Positions 11,788-22,813 of a stretch of DNA of 64,000 bases are shown here, one piece after another. Below the pieces are notes generated by a model. That model made no database searches and was not told where the DNA came from. It worked only from the letters and a program-made list of their open reading frames with translations. How positions within the stretch are numbered: the stretch's first letter is position 1; every line of letters begins with the position of its first letter. The translations under genes and the position numbers were made by a program. Source of the DNA: Straminergon stramineum. Taxonomy: Eukaryota > Streptophyta > Bryopsida > Hypnales > Calliergonaceae. The stretch is from contig OY987266.1 in assembly GCA_963920665.1 (NCBI GenBank), positions 873,001-937,000 of the forward strand, given 5' to 3'.

Positions 11788-12431
11788 TCTTTTTTTTCCA
11801 TAATTGCACCACGGGGGTGTAGAACCCTCAACCTTCTTGAGACCTAGAAATTTTCCTAATTCTACTCTATAATAAACTTTAAAGTCCTTTATCTTATTCA
11901 ATTTTCAATTTTTCTAGAAAAAAAGAAAGTCATAGGATGTAGATTGTTTATTAAAACATTAGAACCATTGGGATTGGAATTTCTCACTTCCATAAATTAA
12001 TTCTTAACAATTTCGTATTTTGAATCATTCTCTACTACTGTCTACTTACTAATTTTTTCCTATATGTTGTACAATTCCAAATGATTTGAAGTTTTTCAAG
12101 GATGTGGAAAACTTGTCTAGGAAAAAGAATATAAAGAAGCACCACCATTTTGGACATTTTTTTATAAAAAAAAGTGAGCTTGTGAAGTACAATTGCCTTG
12201 TTCTTTGCAAGGCCAAAAAAATGATTTTACTAAATTTGAATGCTTATATCTTGCAATCCACATGGCAAATTTTTTTGAAATTTTTACCACATGTTCTCAA
12301 GTCAAAATAATACAAGATCCTACGGTTACATGTGTCCAAAAAAGTTTATTTTTCAAAAAAATTGGTACTTGTACTAAAAATGACAGTTTTGGAGCATTTT
12401 TGAAGAAAACACAGTCATGGAACTTTAGGGG
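11199..12431. mobile_element. Degraded relative of the 10.07 kb element
   Basis: The right end TTTAGGGG followed by TTAA (12432-12435) is clear. The left end near 11199 (ACCTAAAGGACC) is decayed. Internal similarity to 10790-10984 includes tatcttgcaatc, ccacatg/ccacaca and gatccta.ggtta.at blocks. The ATT microsatellite lies inside. Confidence 0.45.
11725..11787. repeat. (ATT)21 microsatellite
   Basis: Twenty-one uninterrupted ATT units in AT-rich intergenic DNA. It is probably length-polymorphic. The poly-Asn reading frame across it on the minus strand is an artefact. Confidence 0.98.
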
Positions 12432-12435
12432 TTAA

Positions 12436-13859
12436 AAAAATGACTATGAGAAGACTCATTGGTAGTCGAATTGTCATATGGGTCTTCTTTAGAGTCATTT
12501 TTGTGGTCTAAGTGGACTGGCATATTTCTACTAGTGAAAAGTTCTTCCTTTCAAACTTCACGAGACTCAATAGTTATCATGAGTCCTTGACAAATAAACA
12601 CTAAGTGTTTGGGAGGGCTTCCAAAAAATTGTCCATGTGACAGTCCAAGGCCTATACTACCAAACCTTTAAAGGTACGAAGGTAATTAATACACTCAATA
12701 GAGGTTGTCACACCTTCTTCACCTCATTCTCAATCTTTTGAGAATGGGGACATGGCACTCTCTCATTGGCTCTTGTTGGCTCATTAGATGGGATTCAACT
12801 ATCGTGTAGGGCCATTTCAAGCCAATTCCCTAGGTTGGGAACTAGCTAGGGCTGGCTAGAATTTAAAACTATAAAAAAAACTCTGAAAAAATAAAAATAA
12901 AGATATTAAAAATATTATTAAAAAATTTATTTATTATTATTATTTGACGTGGATGTTGCATGACTACGTGAGTGAGCTACTTTGGCTGAGTTCCCATAGT
13001 CCGAGAACTTGCGGGAACTCGTGGTCTTCCGCAGGAGCTCATTCTCTTCTAATATGCGGAGGTCACAATCTGTGAAGATTGAGAATGGCCATTCTTTTCT
13101 TCTGGAAGTGAAGAATGGGTGTGAAGGAGATTTCGTTGAAGAATATTTCTCCACTATGGAACTCTGATTCACCATGCTAGTTGCATTTCTATTTTTCTAC
13201 ATTCCGAGTTTTTCTCATTTTGTGCCTTCATTGTGCATTCCACATTGTCTACACGTCCATTGCGGATTCTACATCCCGAGATAAGCATCCCCAAATATGC
13301 ATCCTCAGTTTTGTACATTCGAGAACTTCATAATTGGCACTGGTAAATCTCGTTCTCCAATTCTCCATCCTCATTCTCCTCCCCCATCAAAAGGGATGTC
13401 ACACCTTCCTCATGGAGAAAGGCTCATACTATTGGCTCCTCTTTTCTCTCCACTTCTCATTCTTCATAGAAATTTCATTTTGGAAGAAGGTATGAAAACC
13501 CCTAATGGACCGAGTTTTTTTCTCTTTGAAAGGGACCCACCTGGAATTTCAGGTTTGCCAAGCCCCATATACAGGCCTTCAGCCTATATCCCCCCAAACT
13601 GAATTTTTCATAAGATGTTAAACTGAAATAAAAAACTGAAATATTTTTTCGCTGGAGACCTGTTCTCTTGGTTCGATGTACTGTTTCCTCTTCTTTTATT
13701 TGAAACGTACTGTTTCCTCTTTCAAAAAAACTGTCCGTTTGGTTAAAAAAACAAAACAAAACAACAATTGATTAAAATTTTTTTTTTTTATAGTTTTGAA
13801 ACAAATGAAAGTGATAACAACAATTGATTTTCACTACCGTCCTTCTTGGATCCTTTTTA
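12436..13859. other. Intergenic stretch, no gene recognised
   Basis: AT-rich except for a moderately GC-rich block at about 12940-13180, where the longest frame (minus strand, 82 codons) has no recognisable motif. I see no retroposon ends or splice-linked exons here. Confidence 0.35.
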
Positions 13860-13861
13860 TT

Positions 13862-13960
13862 TATTTTGACACAAATAAAGGCGGACCTTTATTGCATGAA
13901 AAATAAAAATAAAAATAACATACAAAGACCCAGCCACAAGCGGCTTGGGCCAGGAACCAG
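13862..13960 (-). mobile_element. Diverged retroposon copy
   Basis: The TTTTGACACAAAT end, an A-rich middle and cagccacaagcggc match the family in reverse orientation. No clear target duplication remains. Confidence 0.5.
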
Positions 13961-14215
13961 AAAGAGCAAAAAAGAAAAGAAAAAAGGAAAGGGAGAGGAG
14001 ATCTCTTTCTCTTTGATTTATTCTCTTTGATGACAACTAAGCTTAAGTTAAGTTAGGGCCAATACTCCAATCTCATGAGACGGAAGAAGAAAAAAAAGTC
14101 AAGCACTTCAATCCGTCCTACCCCATTACTTTCCCCCCATCAACCTCGAGATTCTCCCCAGTGATTTGCGTTGGTAAAAAGTCCAGTCCAGTCCCGTTCT
14201 CGAAATGGGAGCAGG

Positions 14216-14325
14216 CAGGGTTCTTTGTTTCCGCCTGCCAGGCCACTTGTGGCTGGCAGGCGTTGTAACTTAATGTTATCTCTGCAATGAAATTCCGTTT
14301 CATTTGTGTCAAAAAACAAAGAAAA
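14216..14325 (+). mobile_element. Short A-tailed retroposon with perfect 14 bp target duplication
   Basis: The fullest copy, 110 bp. It contains a strong hairpin, CCTGCCAG...CTGGCAGG around 14235-14263, then CTCTGCAATGAAATTCCG, ATTTGTGTC and an A-rich tail. GAAATGGGAGCAGG flanks it exactly at 14202-14215 and 14326-14339. Together with the 7810 copy it defines the family and its insertion mode. Confidence 0.82.
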
Positions 14326-14339
14326 GAAATGGGAGCAGG

Positions 14340-15790
14340 GCTTAAGTAATTATGGCCTGTGAAAAATTCCAGTGAAAAATTCTGCAGTGAGCGGAGTGGG
14401 TCAGAGCTCACCGAATTAACTTTACTGTGAATTAACTTAACGTATGATAAGTTAGTGTGGGCCTGGTGAGTGGTGACGGATCCTCCACTAATTGCACGGA
14501 ACAGTGCTCTGGAAATCTGTGCAGGTAGCATTATTGCCAAGGCTCCTAGAAAATAGGGCTCAGGTCCAACACTCACTCCAAGTTAGAGAGAAGTCTATTA
14601 TTAGCCCTCCAAACGAGGAACGGAAGACCCAGAGACGACTCGACTCGACTCGACGGACGGACTCCCCTTGCGGCGACATTACTACAGTAAGTAGTCTTAT
14701 AGGATGATTATCATCTGTAATCCCGCCAGGGACGGACGGACGGACGGAGACTTCCGTCCGTCAATCCGTCGTCTGTACTGATCAACTGAACAGCCAGACA
14801 GTCAACAGAGCTGGCCGCCGCTAACAGCTATTGCTCTTTGCGGAATTCGCCGCAAGTCGGCGGAGCTCCAAGCAATTCCGCGCATAAACGCCGTCAAGAC
14901 GGGAGTAAAGAAACTAATCGCCATTCTGCGCAGGATTGTCATCCTCTCGAAGTAAGGACATGGAGAATAGTGGAGTAATAATAGAGATGAGAGTAGAGAA
15001 GAATATTCCGTAAGTAGTTAGGACGTTTGGTGTCAGAAATCGTGAAACGCGGTGCCGTGTGCGTGCAGGAGCGTCGGGACAGCTTTAGTAGCGATCGCTG
15101 CAGCAGGAGCGTAGATTCCGGATTTATATCCAGAGCAAGAGCATCATCTCCCGTTCCTCGTTTCGTTCCCGGGAAGCAAGGGAGAGGTTGCCATGTTTTG
15201 GCTGTACTGAGGATCAGCGGGGGCTGTCAGGTCGGAGTGTCAGCTCGGTGTGTAAATAAAGATGTCTATGGAATTTGGTGCGTCAGGGTAATTCGGTGAA
15301 TCCTCGCTGGTAATACTCTCTGGTTTCGTGGCGCTGAAATGCAACATCCGGGTTACCGGATATTCTTGTTCAGGGATTACTAATTTAGCGATGATTGGAA
15401 TTTTTTAAACGTTCTGCGATCTTGTATGTGTAATAAAGCGTAAGAAGAGAGTCTTGGAAGTAGAATGCAGAGGCGTAGTTCAGAAAACGTCATCGGAAAT
15501 TGCAAGAACGGGAATATTTCGTTTTCCAGTAACTTGAGGTTGTTCGGGGATCCGTGGAGGGTGATTCGCTCTGATTCACTTACTCTGGAATGTTGCACAT
15601 TCAATTATTGGTGCGAGAGTGTAGGATTGACCTAACTGGTGCTGGAGGTCGGGTGCTTCAGTTTGGCTTCGGAATTCCAGGACATTTCGAATATGTCGGC
15701 TCCGAAATCGCTCCTGGTTGCAAGGGAAATTTCAGGTATTTTTCAACGGAATAGATATAGTGAAGCATTTTCCCCCGCTATAGTGTGGAA
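14340..15790. other. GC-elevated non-coding stretch, possible promoter or leader
   Basis: Base composition rises compared with the AT-rich DNA to the left and CpG is frequent, as in gene-proximal DNA. No frame longer than about 100 codons carries recognisable motifs. It may be the promoter and 5' leader of a plus-strand transcript, for example one ending in the heat-shock gene, but no splice chain could be proven. Confidence 0.3.
14739..14762. other. 10 bp stem-loop in a GACG-rich tract
   Basis: GACGGACGGA pairs with TCCGTCCGTC across the loop GACT. It lies in a run of GGAC/GACG repeats. Whether it is transcribed is unknown; it could be in the 5' region of a locus further right. Confidence 0.6.
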
Positions 15791-16300
15791 ATTTTCATCA
15801 ATGCTTTGGAGACTTTCATGGAGCAGGGACGGGGAGGAACACATATGCGCGCTCTGCCATGCATGTAGATGTATGCAACGTTCTTATTTCCTACTCGTAT
15901 TGTTGAGTTCTGTGCTGTGCGGACAGAAGAATTGATGCTACTGTAAATCGGGCCCTGCAGTGACACTGGATGTTGCAAATAGCTGATTCCGTGAATTGTT
16001 CAATGCTAAAAATGATGCAAATGCATAGCGAGCTTGGCATTTTGAAGCCTGGAATACTATCAGTGTTTTGGCATCTTCGGTGGAAAAGGAAAGGGCACGA
16101 GTACACGTATTTGCTTGCAATATCATGAGGAAATATGCTCTGCTTTCCCACTCCACATATTGTTACGAACTGTGGGGACAGAAACTCGCTGAATCTGTAA
16201 ATCGGGTCCTGCAATGCGGACACTGGATGTTGCAAATAGCTGATTCCGGGAATAGTTCAATCCAATTTGACGCAAAAACACATCGAGCATGACATGATCC
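15790..16300. repeat. Tandem duplication, two units of ~261 bp
   Basis: About 15797-16045 and 16058-16300 are similar throughout. The best block is GGATGTTGCAAATAGCTGAT, present at both 15968 and 16226, followed by tccg.gaat.gttcaat. Divergence is moderate, so the duplication is not recent. No coding frame is conserved between the units. Confidence 0.7.
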
Positions 16301-17947
16301 CCTTGAGATGGTATAATTTGTTGTTGGAGCAGGATCAATGCCTTGCTGATTGCTGATTATTAGCTAACAAAACTAACTTGGATTAGATTGGAATTTGGAG
16401 GATCTTCGGATTCAGGTGAGGATAGAGTCGCTTTGAACTGTATAATGCGGTACCTTCGGCTCGTTCTAACTACAACTGAAGCTGAAGCCTGTGTACCTGA
16501 CGGCTTTCACAGCAGTGCGTGGGAATATGGGTCAACCGGGGGCTATCCTAAAATATCCAGTTTCCCAATCCTGCGACGATTCTAACAAGCGCATGAATGA
16601 CTAGCGAAATATTTCATTGTAATTGTCAAAACCATTTAAGGAGGTTTTCATGCTGTGTGTTTTCATAATGGTCGGACTGTATTCAACTTGACTGGATCAA
16701 GTTAAAGAACGTGTCAAGGTCACGCTCTTGTATTCTCTAACTCTTCAAAGGCGCATGACTTGTTTTCACCACCGTATTTTAAAACTCTGGCCCTTGCTAC
16801 CGTTTGCCTGATTGATATGGTTGCTGTGCAAAATCAGGGAGCCCGATGTGCAAATTCATTTATGACAAGGATCCTTTTTCGTTTCTCCAAGCCACTGGAG
16901 AATGACAGCCTTGGATGGCTTAAGGCAGTTTGCCTCAAGGTTCAGAGGTCTGATTAGTCTCCTTAATGTTGCGTCAACCGTTTGTCGAAAGGCCCTTGGA
17001 AGTTATTGAGTGCAGTGCTTGTCACACCAATACGACTTACGATGCTTTGGATACCAAACACGAAATGAGATGTGGGTATTGAAGGAGGCCAAACGGAAGA
17101 GAGAAGGTGGCGGTTCATGTCCGGGTGAATGTGAAACGTCGGTGGTAGACTGGCTCATTGTGCAATGACGCCTACGTGCCTGCCGGCAAAATAACTGTCT
17201 TGAGAGGAGTCTTCCTTCCCAATCTTTTGACTTCCTTGCGTGATCTTCCCCAAGTAAGCATTCTTGGATAGGTTATCTCTCTTTGCAAGCAATATTTGAA
17301 GTTTTCTGTTTTAGGATGCCATTTTAAATGCAGCATGTTGAGTCCCATGGTCTGCTGTTTTTTCTTATGATGCAGCATGACTATACCGGAGGTCGACATT
17401 TGAATCCAAGCCGCTTTAAGTCTGAAAAACATCCTTTGGCATCAGAAGATTGAAGCAGATCGAGTCAGATTGCCGAGGTTGCAGTCTCCGGTCTCAATCA
17501 GAACGCCGAAAGGTCTCTAGTGACGGTAAGTCCCTCTTTAGATGTTTGCTTCCACGTTCCTGGAAATGCAGGACTTACGTGTGCATGGAAGTGGTGTTTT
17601 CGCGCCTCATTATGAATAGAACATGTTACGTTGACACCGAATACGCAAAATGAATAGGATTTGCTTGAGAAATGTTTCCACTTGCGAGGTATTCTTGGTT
17701 TTGGTACAAGTAACGAGGTCATCCGACTGAAATTATATGGACCTTTGAGAAAATGAGATCGGGGCATTATTCTCGTCAGGAGTGCACATCAGAGTTGCAT
17801 GATCCAAGAGATCATGAGCTCGGCCACTCTTCCTGACAGCAGCCGCCTGAATTCTTCCAGGAATTTTCGACCATGCTGGACTCCAAAGATTCAACGAGCT
17901 GGCGTATCGATCTCCATCTTCTGACAATTGCAAAACCATAAAGACTG
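16301..17947. other. Intergenic or intronic stretch, no gene recognised
   Basis: Only short frames without family motifs are seen. Base composition is like the surrounding gene-proximal DNA rather than the AT-rich transposon zones. It could be intron or leader of a plus-strand transcript, but I cannot show this. Confidence 0.3.
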
Positions 17948-18706
17948 GTGGTACAGATGTATCATAACAGCGTGTGTTGCAACTCGGTTCGGCCAGTTCG
18001 GCCTGTTCGGCCTTTCAGGTTTCAAGGCTACGGGGACTGGTGGAGCCCTGGCCGGAGTATACGTCCATTTCAAGGGAGCAAATGCGATTCTAAGAGTCCT
18101 TGTGTGGGTCTTTCCTTCGATCCCACTGACACACACGCATTGCTGAGTGCTGTGAATGCGCTCCAATCCATGAAAGATCCTCAGCGGTGCCCACCAGTGC
18201 GAACAAGCTGCTCAGATTCACCTCGTCAATCTTCCTCTTGTTCTTCCTCCTCTAAGTCCTGTGACTCCTCCGATTCCCTGACCGCTCCTTCTACTTGTGC
18301 GCCTGTTCCTTGTCCCTGCGGTCTAGCCCAATCCACTCCTATTACCGAGCCTGAGCAGGCTTGCAGTGGTTCTTCTCACTCCACCACTTCTTCTAGCCAG
18401 GAGAACTATTCCTCGCAGGGAATGAGCCAACGAGGTTCTAAAGGAGGATCTGTGAGAGTTTCAGTAGGTGCCGAGACTTCAAGCAAGGTCTTGACTTGCT
18501 CGGAGCAAGTCAAGACCGCAAGCGGGGAGAAAAGCGGGCAGAAAAAAGGATTGACTTGGATTGACTGGGGATGGCCGGGGACACATGATCCCTGTCCTTT
18601 CAACCAACGTCACACTGTGGATGACAGCCTCATTCGTCCAGAACCGGTAGGTTTTGTGATCATCAAGAATGTGCAAGAGGCGCCTAGTCGGTTTCTAAAT
18701 GCTTGA
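17948..18706 (+). CDS. Possible Ser-rich hypothetical protein (252 codons)
   Basis: A 252-codon frame from ATG 17948. The first part has Arg/Pro-rich repeats made by a TTCGGCC tandem motif. The middle is very Ser/Cys/Thr-rich (about residues 85-160). The end carries LTWIDWGWPGTHDPCPF. I recognise no domain. Support is only its length, which is unusual for the local composition, and a composition resembling coding DNA. A 14 bp perfect hairpin (18487-18517) lies within it, which is odd for coding sequence. It could be an exon of a longer transcript, a long non-coding RNA, or chance. Confidence 0.3.
   Translation: MVQMYHNSVCCNSVRPVRPVRPFRFQGYGDWWSPGRSIRPFQGSKCDSKSPCVGLSFDPTDTHALLSAVNALQSMKDPQRCPPVRTSCSDSPRQSSSCSSSSKSCDSSDSLTAPSTCAPVPCPCGLAQSTPITEPEQACSGSSHSTTSSSQENYSSQGMSQRGSKGGSVRVSVGAETSSKVLTCSEQVKTASGEKSGQKKGLTWIDWGWPGTHDPCPFNQRHTVDDSLIRPEPVGFVIIKNVQEAPSRFLNA
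18487..18517. other. Perfect 14 bp stem, 3-base loop
   Basis: GGTCTTGACTTGCT pairs with its exact inverse across CGG. If transcribed it would form a very stable hairpin. It is not followed by a T run in the manner of a bacterial terminator. Confidence 0.9.
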
Positions 18707-19601
18707 AAATTCCTCCTGAACTGCACTTTCACTACTGGATTTGGTGTTGAGTCGCGCTGTTAGAGTCTTGTGACAAGATTCTTACCACTGGTGAATAATT
18801 GCATCTCGGACGAGATAATTGTGTTTTTCTATGTCGCAAGGTATTCTTTGACTTTTTCTGGTACCGTATTTGCCTCTCGAATTTCTGCTGCTGGGGCTTT
18901 TTTTATTGGAACTATTATAAACTAGTTCCGAACTCAAGTCCATCACCCAATTTCGTGCTTAAATCTTTGTTCACCCTTCTGCCATCTCGTCCAAGTATAT
19001 CCGAATTTCCGGAGTGCACTCTTTGTCAATCGAGATTCAAGAGAGACAGGATTTGGAATGACTCATAGTGGTGGCTCCAGTACCTGACTTCAAGAAGGGA
19101 ATCTTGCCGTGGAATCTGTCTTGAGTGACTTCCTGGTGTTTTGCAGGTCTTCTGTGAAAGCTCCTGCCCCTTGTTTGGGAAGTTGGTGAGGTGCTGCAAG
19201 ATACGTGTACGGCAACTAAGAGAAGTTGTATGTGTATGCCACTGACATAAACCCGGGTACATCACTATTTTCTCTTGCCATGTACTCCATTTTTTGCATA
19301 ACATTTTTTGCATTCCAGCTCCAATTGAATTTAACTGAAATTTAACCATACTAACTGAATATGCGGCTTTTGCACAACGAATTTTAATTATGAAATTGTC
19401 CCTTAAGATTGAGATTTGTCACTTGCACTTCCTCTGGCAATGAACGAGCATGGGTCTCTGCTATGTTTGTCATCTGAGCACAAGTGTCAGCGATGTTGGA
19501 TATCGTGAATTTTAACCAGTGCTTGTTTGGTGTGGTTTTGTACGAGAGTCTCTAACCATACTAACATTATTGGTTGATAACAGTGTTGGCAGGAAGAAAT
19601 C
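18707..19601. other. Upstream stretch of the small heat-shock gene
   Basis: No coding exon could be linked to the heat-shock gene here. A loose heat-shock-element-like array (GAA, TTC and GAA blocks near 18707-18725) is seen but its spacing is not canonical. A plausible splice acceptor (TTGGCAG) lies at about 19591, just before the ATG. Confidence 0.3.
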
Positions 19602-20276
19602 ATGGCAACTACAGCTGTGGATGTCAAGGAGCTTGCCGCCTCTTACGTTTTTATCGCAGACATGCCTGGTTTGAAGCACACAGACATCAAGGTATCTCAT
19701 ACAATTTTCAACAGCAGTTTAACATTTGCTGAAAAAATAGTGTATGCCACGAGCATCTTTACGGATACATTGGTATCCTGTATGGCACATGAAGGATGAC
19801 TTGAGAATGAAGCAACGAGTGTTCTTTCTCCAGGCACCATTACTCTGAAGTCCATGAAATGAGGAAGTAGGAAGTCAGAATTTTCTATGTTATACGCCCT
19901 GTGTGGATTGGTGTGCTAGAAGTGGGGTAATAGCCTCTGTTGTGGTTATGCCCTACGGCGTATACTAAACGAAAATGATGTCTATTCTGTGATGTTTCAG
20001 GTGCAAGTGGAGAATGACAATGTGCTCAAGATAAGTGGGGAACGAAAGCGGGAAGATGCGGTGCAAGATGGCGAGGTCAAGTATGTGAGGGTTGAACGAA
20101 GCGCTGGCAAATTTATGCGGAAATTCAATTTGCCGGCCAACGCTAATTTGGACGCCATCTCTGCAGCTTGCCAAGACGGTCTCCTTACAATCATCGTGCC
20201 TAAGACTCCACCGCCCGACATCTACCGACCCCGGACATTTGATGTCAACGTCATTTCAGCCAACTTAGGGCACTAA
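19602..20276 (+). CDS. Class II-type cytosolic small heat-shock protein
   Basis: Two exons, 19602-19691 and 20001-20276, joined in phase 0 at an AAG|GTATCT donor and a TTTCAG acceptor, give 121 residues. The alpha-crystallin domain is clear: [51 protein letters not shown] and [12 protein letters not shown]. The tail VNVI is the family's I/V-x-I/V anchor for oligomers. Class II plant proteins of this type are ATP-independent holdases that bind unfolding proteins. They are usually about 150-160 residues, so the N-terminal arm is missing here. Either this is a short form or an upstream exon exists: the reading frame stays open 5' of the ATG to a possible acceptor at about 19591. Its convergent neighbour is the 21.4 kb gene. 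Confidence 0.9.
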
Positions 20277-21404
20277 TCAGGACTAAATCCAACTATCCAA
20301 GGACAAAGCCTCACCAAAAACACGAATTGCTCAAGCAAATACTGGAAGCTGTGTACATGGAAGGATTCATTGTTTGTACAACTAAACTCAAATCTCCTTG
20401 TTATCATATTTTCTAATATGACATTCTGATCAGCCACGGTTTTTTGGTACCATGGGGCCAGATTGCACCATTTCAAAATAAATCTCTACCTTTTGCCAAA
20501 TAAAAGTATTCTTCGTTTGTCATAAATTTTCCATTTCTATTTTAGAATATAGATGAAGTTGTCAAATTTGGATGAAGAAGTGTATGGATATAATTGAAAA
20601 GTGTTTTACGGGTCCAAAAGATGGATGAATGTAGAAATACAATGCTTCACCAAATTTTGAAGTCATTGCCATCCTGGCACTTTCTGAAAAAGTAAAATAA
20701 AGGCCTGACTCTTGATATTTTCTTAGAACGTGTCCCAACTCCCTAAGCTGTACTGTACACACGATTGGACAGTTTTCACATGTCACGTTCTGACCACTTG
20801 TGACAGAAAAAGGTTCTCAGTGAACAATCTCTGTCTCTTGCAGCAGTAATATTTCAGTGCCACACATTCTAGAGCACTAAGTTAGATAGCTTGCAGTCAG
20901 TCGACTTTAGAATGAAAGAATCCAGCTCTGACTGTTGAAGACGGGAACCGAATCACTTTTCCATCAATTTATTCCATTGCCAAGCATGCAATCACTATCA
21001 AGTGAGCCCACACGCAAACGGAGGATTGGATGAAAGGAAAATAAACAATTCGAACGTGGGTCACAACCGCCGTTTCAGATATAACATGATGAGCTCAACG
21101 TTGTGCACTAAAGGAATCTGGATTCCTTTTCTTGGCTCAATGTTCATTGATTCAGGCATCTCCTCAAGAAAGTACAGTGCAGTTTACAGATAGCTTTCAC
21201 AATTCACACAAAATATGCTAACATAAATACTTCAAATTGAAAGAATCAGCTTTGTACATACCAGGTGAAACCCTGAGAAAACCTACATTTGCGTCAAAAA
21301 GGAGGATAGGAAAAAACAACATGAGAACAGATCCTTCCATACGGGAAGAAAAGCAAATGCCCTTTGCCTCTGATACTGCAGCTAGAACAAAAACCCAGGG
21401 CTGT
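20277..21404. other. Intergenic space between convergent genes
   Basis: Holds the 3' flank of the heat-shock gene (AATAAA at about 20477) and of the minus-strand 21.4 kb gene. No further gene or repeat recognised. Confidence 0.4.
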
Positions 21405-21944
21405 TCATGGGGACACTTTCTCATTACTTTCATCAATATCCATCTCAGTAGAAGAATTTGCTGCAGGTCTAACCCACGTCCACGTTTGCCGGTGTTGCTC
21501 AGCATTGAATGGTTGCGGCACACGCGGGGGAACTGACGCGGGCACGAAAGGAGGTTTTACAAAAGGGGGCTTCTCGTTCTCCATCGCCGGGATGATCCCC
21601 TCCGTCACCTCCTTGCCTTGCTGAGCCACCTCATTGTAGTCCTGATGCCTCCAAACCTGCTGCCGATTCCGCTTATGGAACAACTGGTCACTCTTCTCAA
21701 ACGGTTGTTGCGGAGGAGGCGCACCGAGCCGTTCGTGCACTGGAATTCGGGCTGCCTTCGGGCTTTCGGATTCAACAGGCGATTGCACAGACTTCGGGAG
21801 CTTCCGTCCCCGCCTAGGATTATTTTGTTCGACGCTTTGGCCCCGCCTTCGTTTAAAGCCAGATCGCCCGGCGTTCGGGAGAGGACCTAGACGGTCCTTC
21901 ACCGAGATCCTTGCCACCGTCTGACCTTCTTCCGCATTGCTCAT
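21405..21944 (-). CDS. Small basic protein with two DRLG-type motifs (179 aa)
   Basis: An uninterrupted frame of 179 residues from the ATG at 21944; an in-frame ATG at 22004 would add 20 residues, so the start is uncertain. It is rich in Arg, Pro and Gln. It has two related motifs, ARISVKDRLGPLP (about residues 11-23) and ARIPVHERLGAPP (about 64-76), separated by a basic stretch GFKRRRG and RRGRKLPK that could target the nucleus. It ends with an acidic MDIDESNEK. SVKDRLG/SVFDRLG-like motifs occur in nuclear RNA-binding proteins of plants, which suggests but does not prove an RNA-related role. No RRM or zinc finger is present. The upstream DNA has telo-box motifs (AAACCCTAA), common in promoters of growth and RNA-related genes. 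Confidence 0.65.
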   Translation of the reverse strand: MSNAEEGQTVARISVKDRLGPLPNAGRSGFKRRRGQSVEQNNPRRGRKLPKSVQSPVESESPKAARIPVHERLGAPPPQQPFEKSDQLFHKRNRQQVWRHQDYNEVAQQGKEVTEGIIPAMENEKPPFVKPPFVPASVPPRVPQPFNAEQHRQTWTWVRPAANSSTEMDIDESNEKVSP

Positions 21945-22004
21945 TATGCAAGTTGGAGGAAGAGGAGTCGCGCCTCGACGCAGCTTGACGGAGTTTCTGT
22001 ACAT

Positions 22005-22813
22005 GTACTCCTCTCCTTATAAAAAAGGTAAAGCAACAATAGCGCTGCCACTTTTTACTTACAATTTCAAAAAAATTGAAATCTACGCAAACCCTAAACA
22101 CGTAAAATATTTATTCCGTCCCCTTCTTGATTTCAGTAAAGCAAAAACGGTGCGACACTACTTCCCCAAAACATGAGAGAAAAGGAAAAGAGAAAGCGAG
22201 AAAGCGCTGTAAGTACCTGAATCGAACGCAAGAGCTAGGTCACACGAAGTGGCCCACGCGGTTGATCCGCTTGATTTCCAACGAAAAATTCAAAATTCAA
22301 AATCTCTAAAAAAGCGGAAAATCCGAGGAGACAATTGCAATAAACCCTAACTGTGAAATACGAGAATAGCTTTAGGAACTCGTCGTTCTTCCTAGAATGA
22401 TAGTATCTCCGCCCCAAAGTGAGAGTATCTTCATGGATTCCGAACTCGACAACACAGGAATTTAATCGAGCTCAATGCAAATCGCGTCTCCGGCGAAAAC
22501 CTTGAACGAATCCACGCAAAACTCCCCTCCACGCAATGTTTAAAACTGTTACTGCATGGCTGTAGCCTGGCAGAACCTGTTCAGTGCGTAGTGCAGTGCG
22601 ATCAAGTGTAAATGCAAAGGAGACTCTGCTCCGTTCCGCAAACTGGATTAACTTAACGAGGACGCGCAGAAGACCTCGAGAAACCCTAAACAAGCTGAAA
22701 CGAACGCCGCGAAATCCGAGGAACCGACGATGTTACATCCAGAGTTCATCCGTTTTGAATCATTTTCATCCGTCGCGTGGTGGCACTGCATTGGCATATT
22801 CACCATTGCACTA
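22005..22813 (-). promoter_or_regulatory. Upstream region of the 21.4 kb gene, shared with two other loci
   Basis: CpG-rich, telo-box containing (AAACCCTAA at 22083 and 22343). The block 22345-22560 resembles the DNA upstream of USB1 at 34690-34825 (both hold AAATACGAGAATAG and TTCTTCCTA). The block 22585-22813 is duplicated in decayed form at 30130-30335. The promoter role is inferred from position. Confidence 0.5.

Noticed and set aside
11686..11901. Poly-Asn frame
   Set aside because: Translation of the ATT microsatellite.
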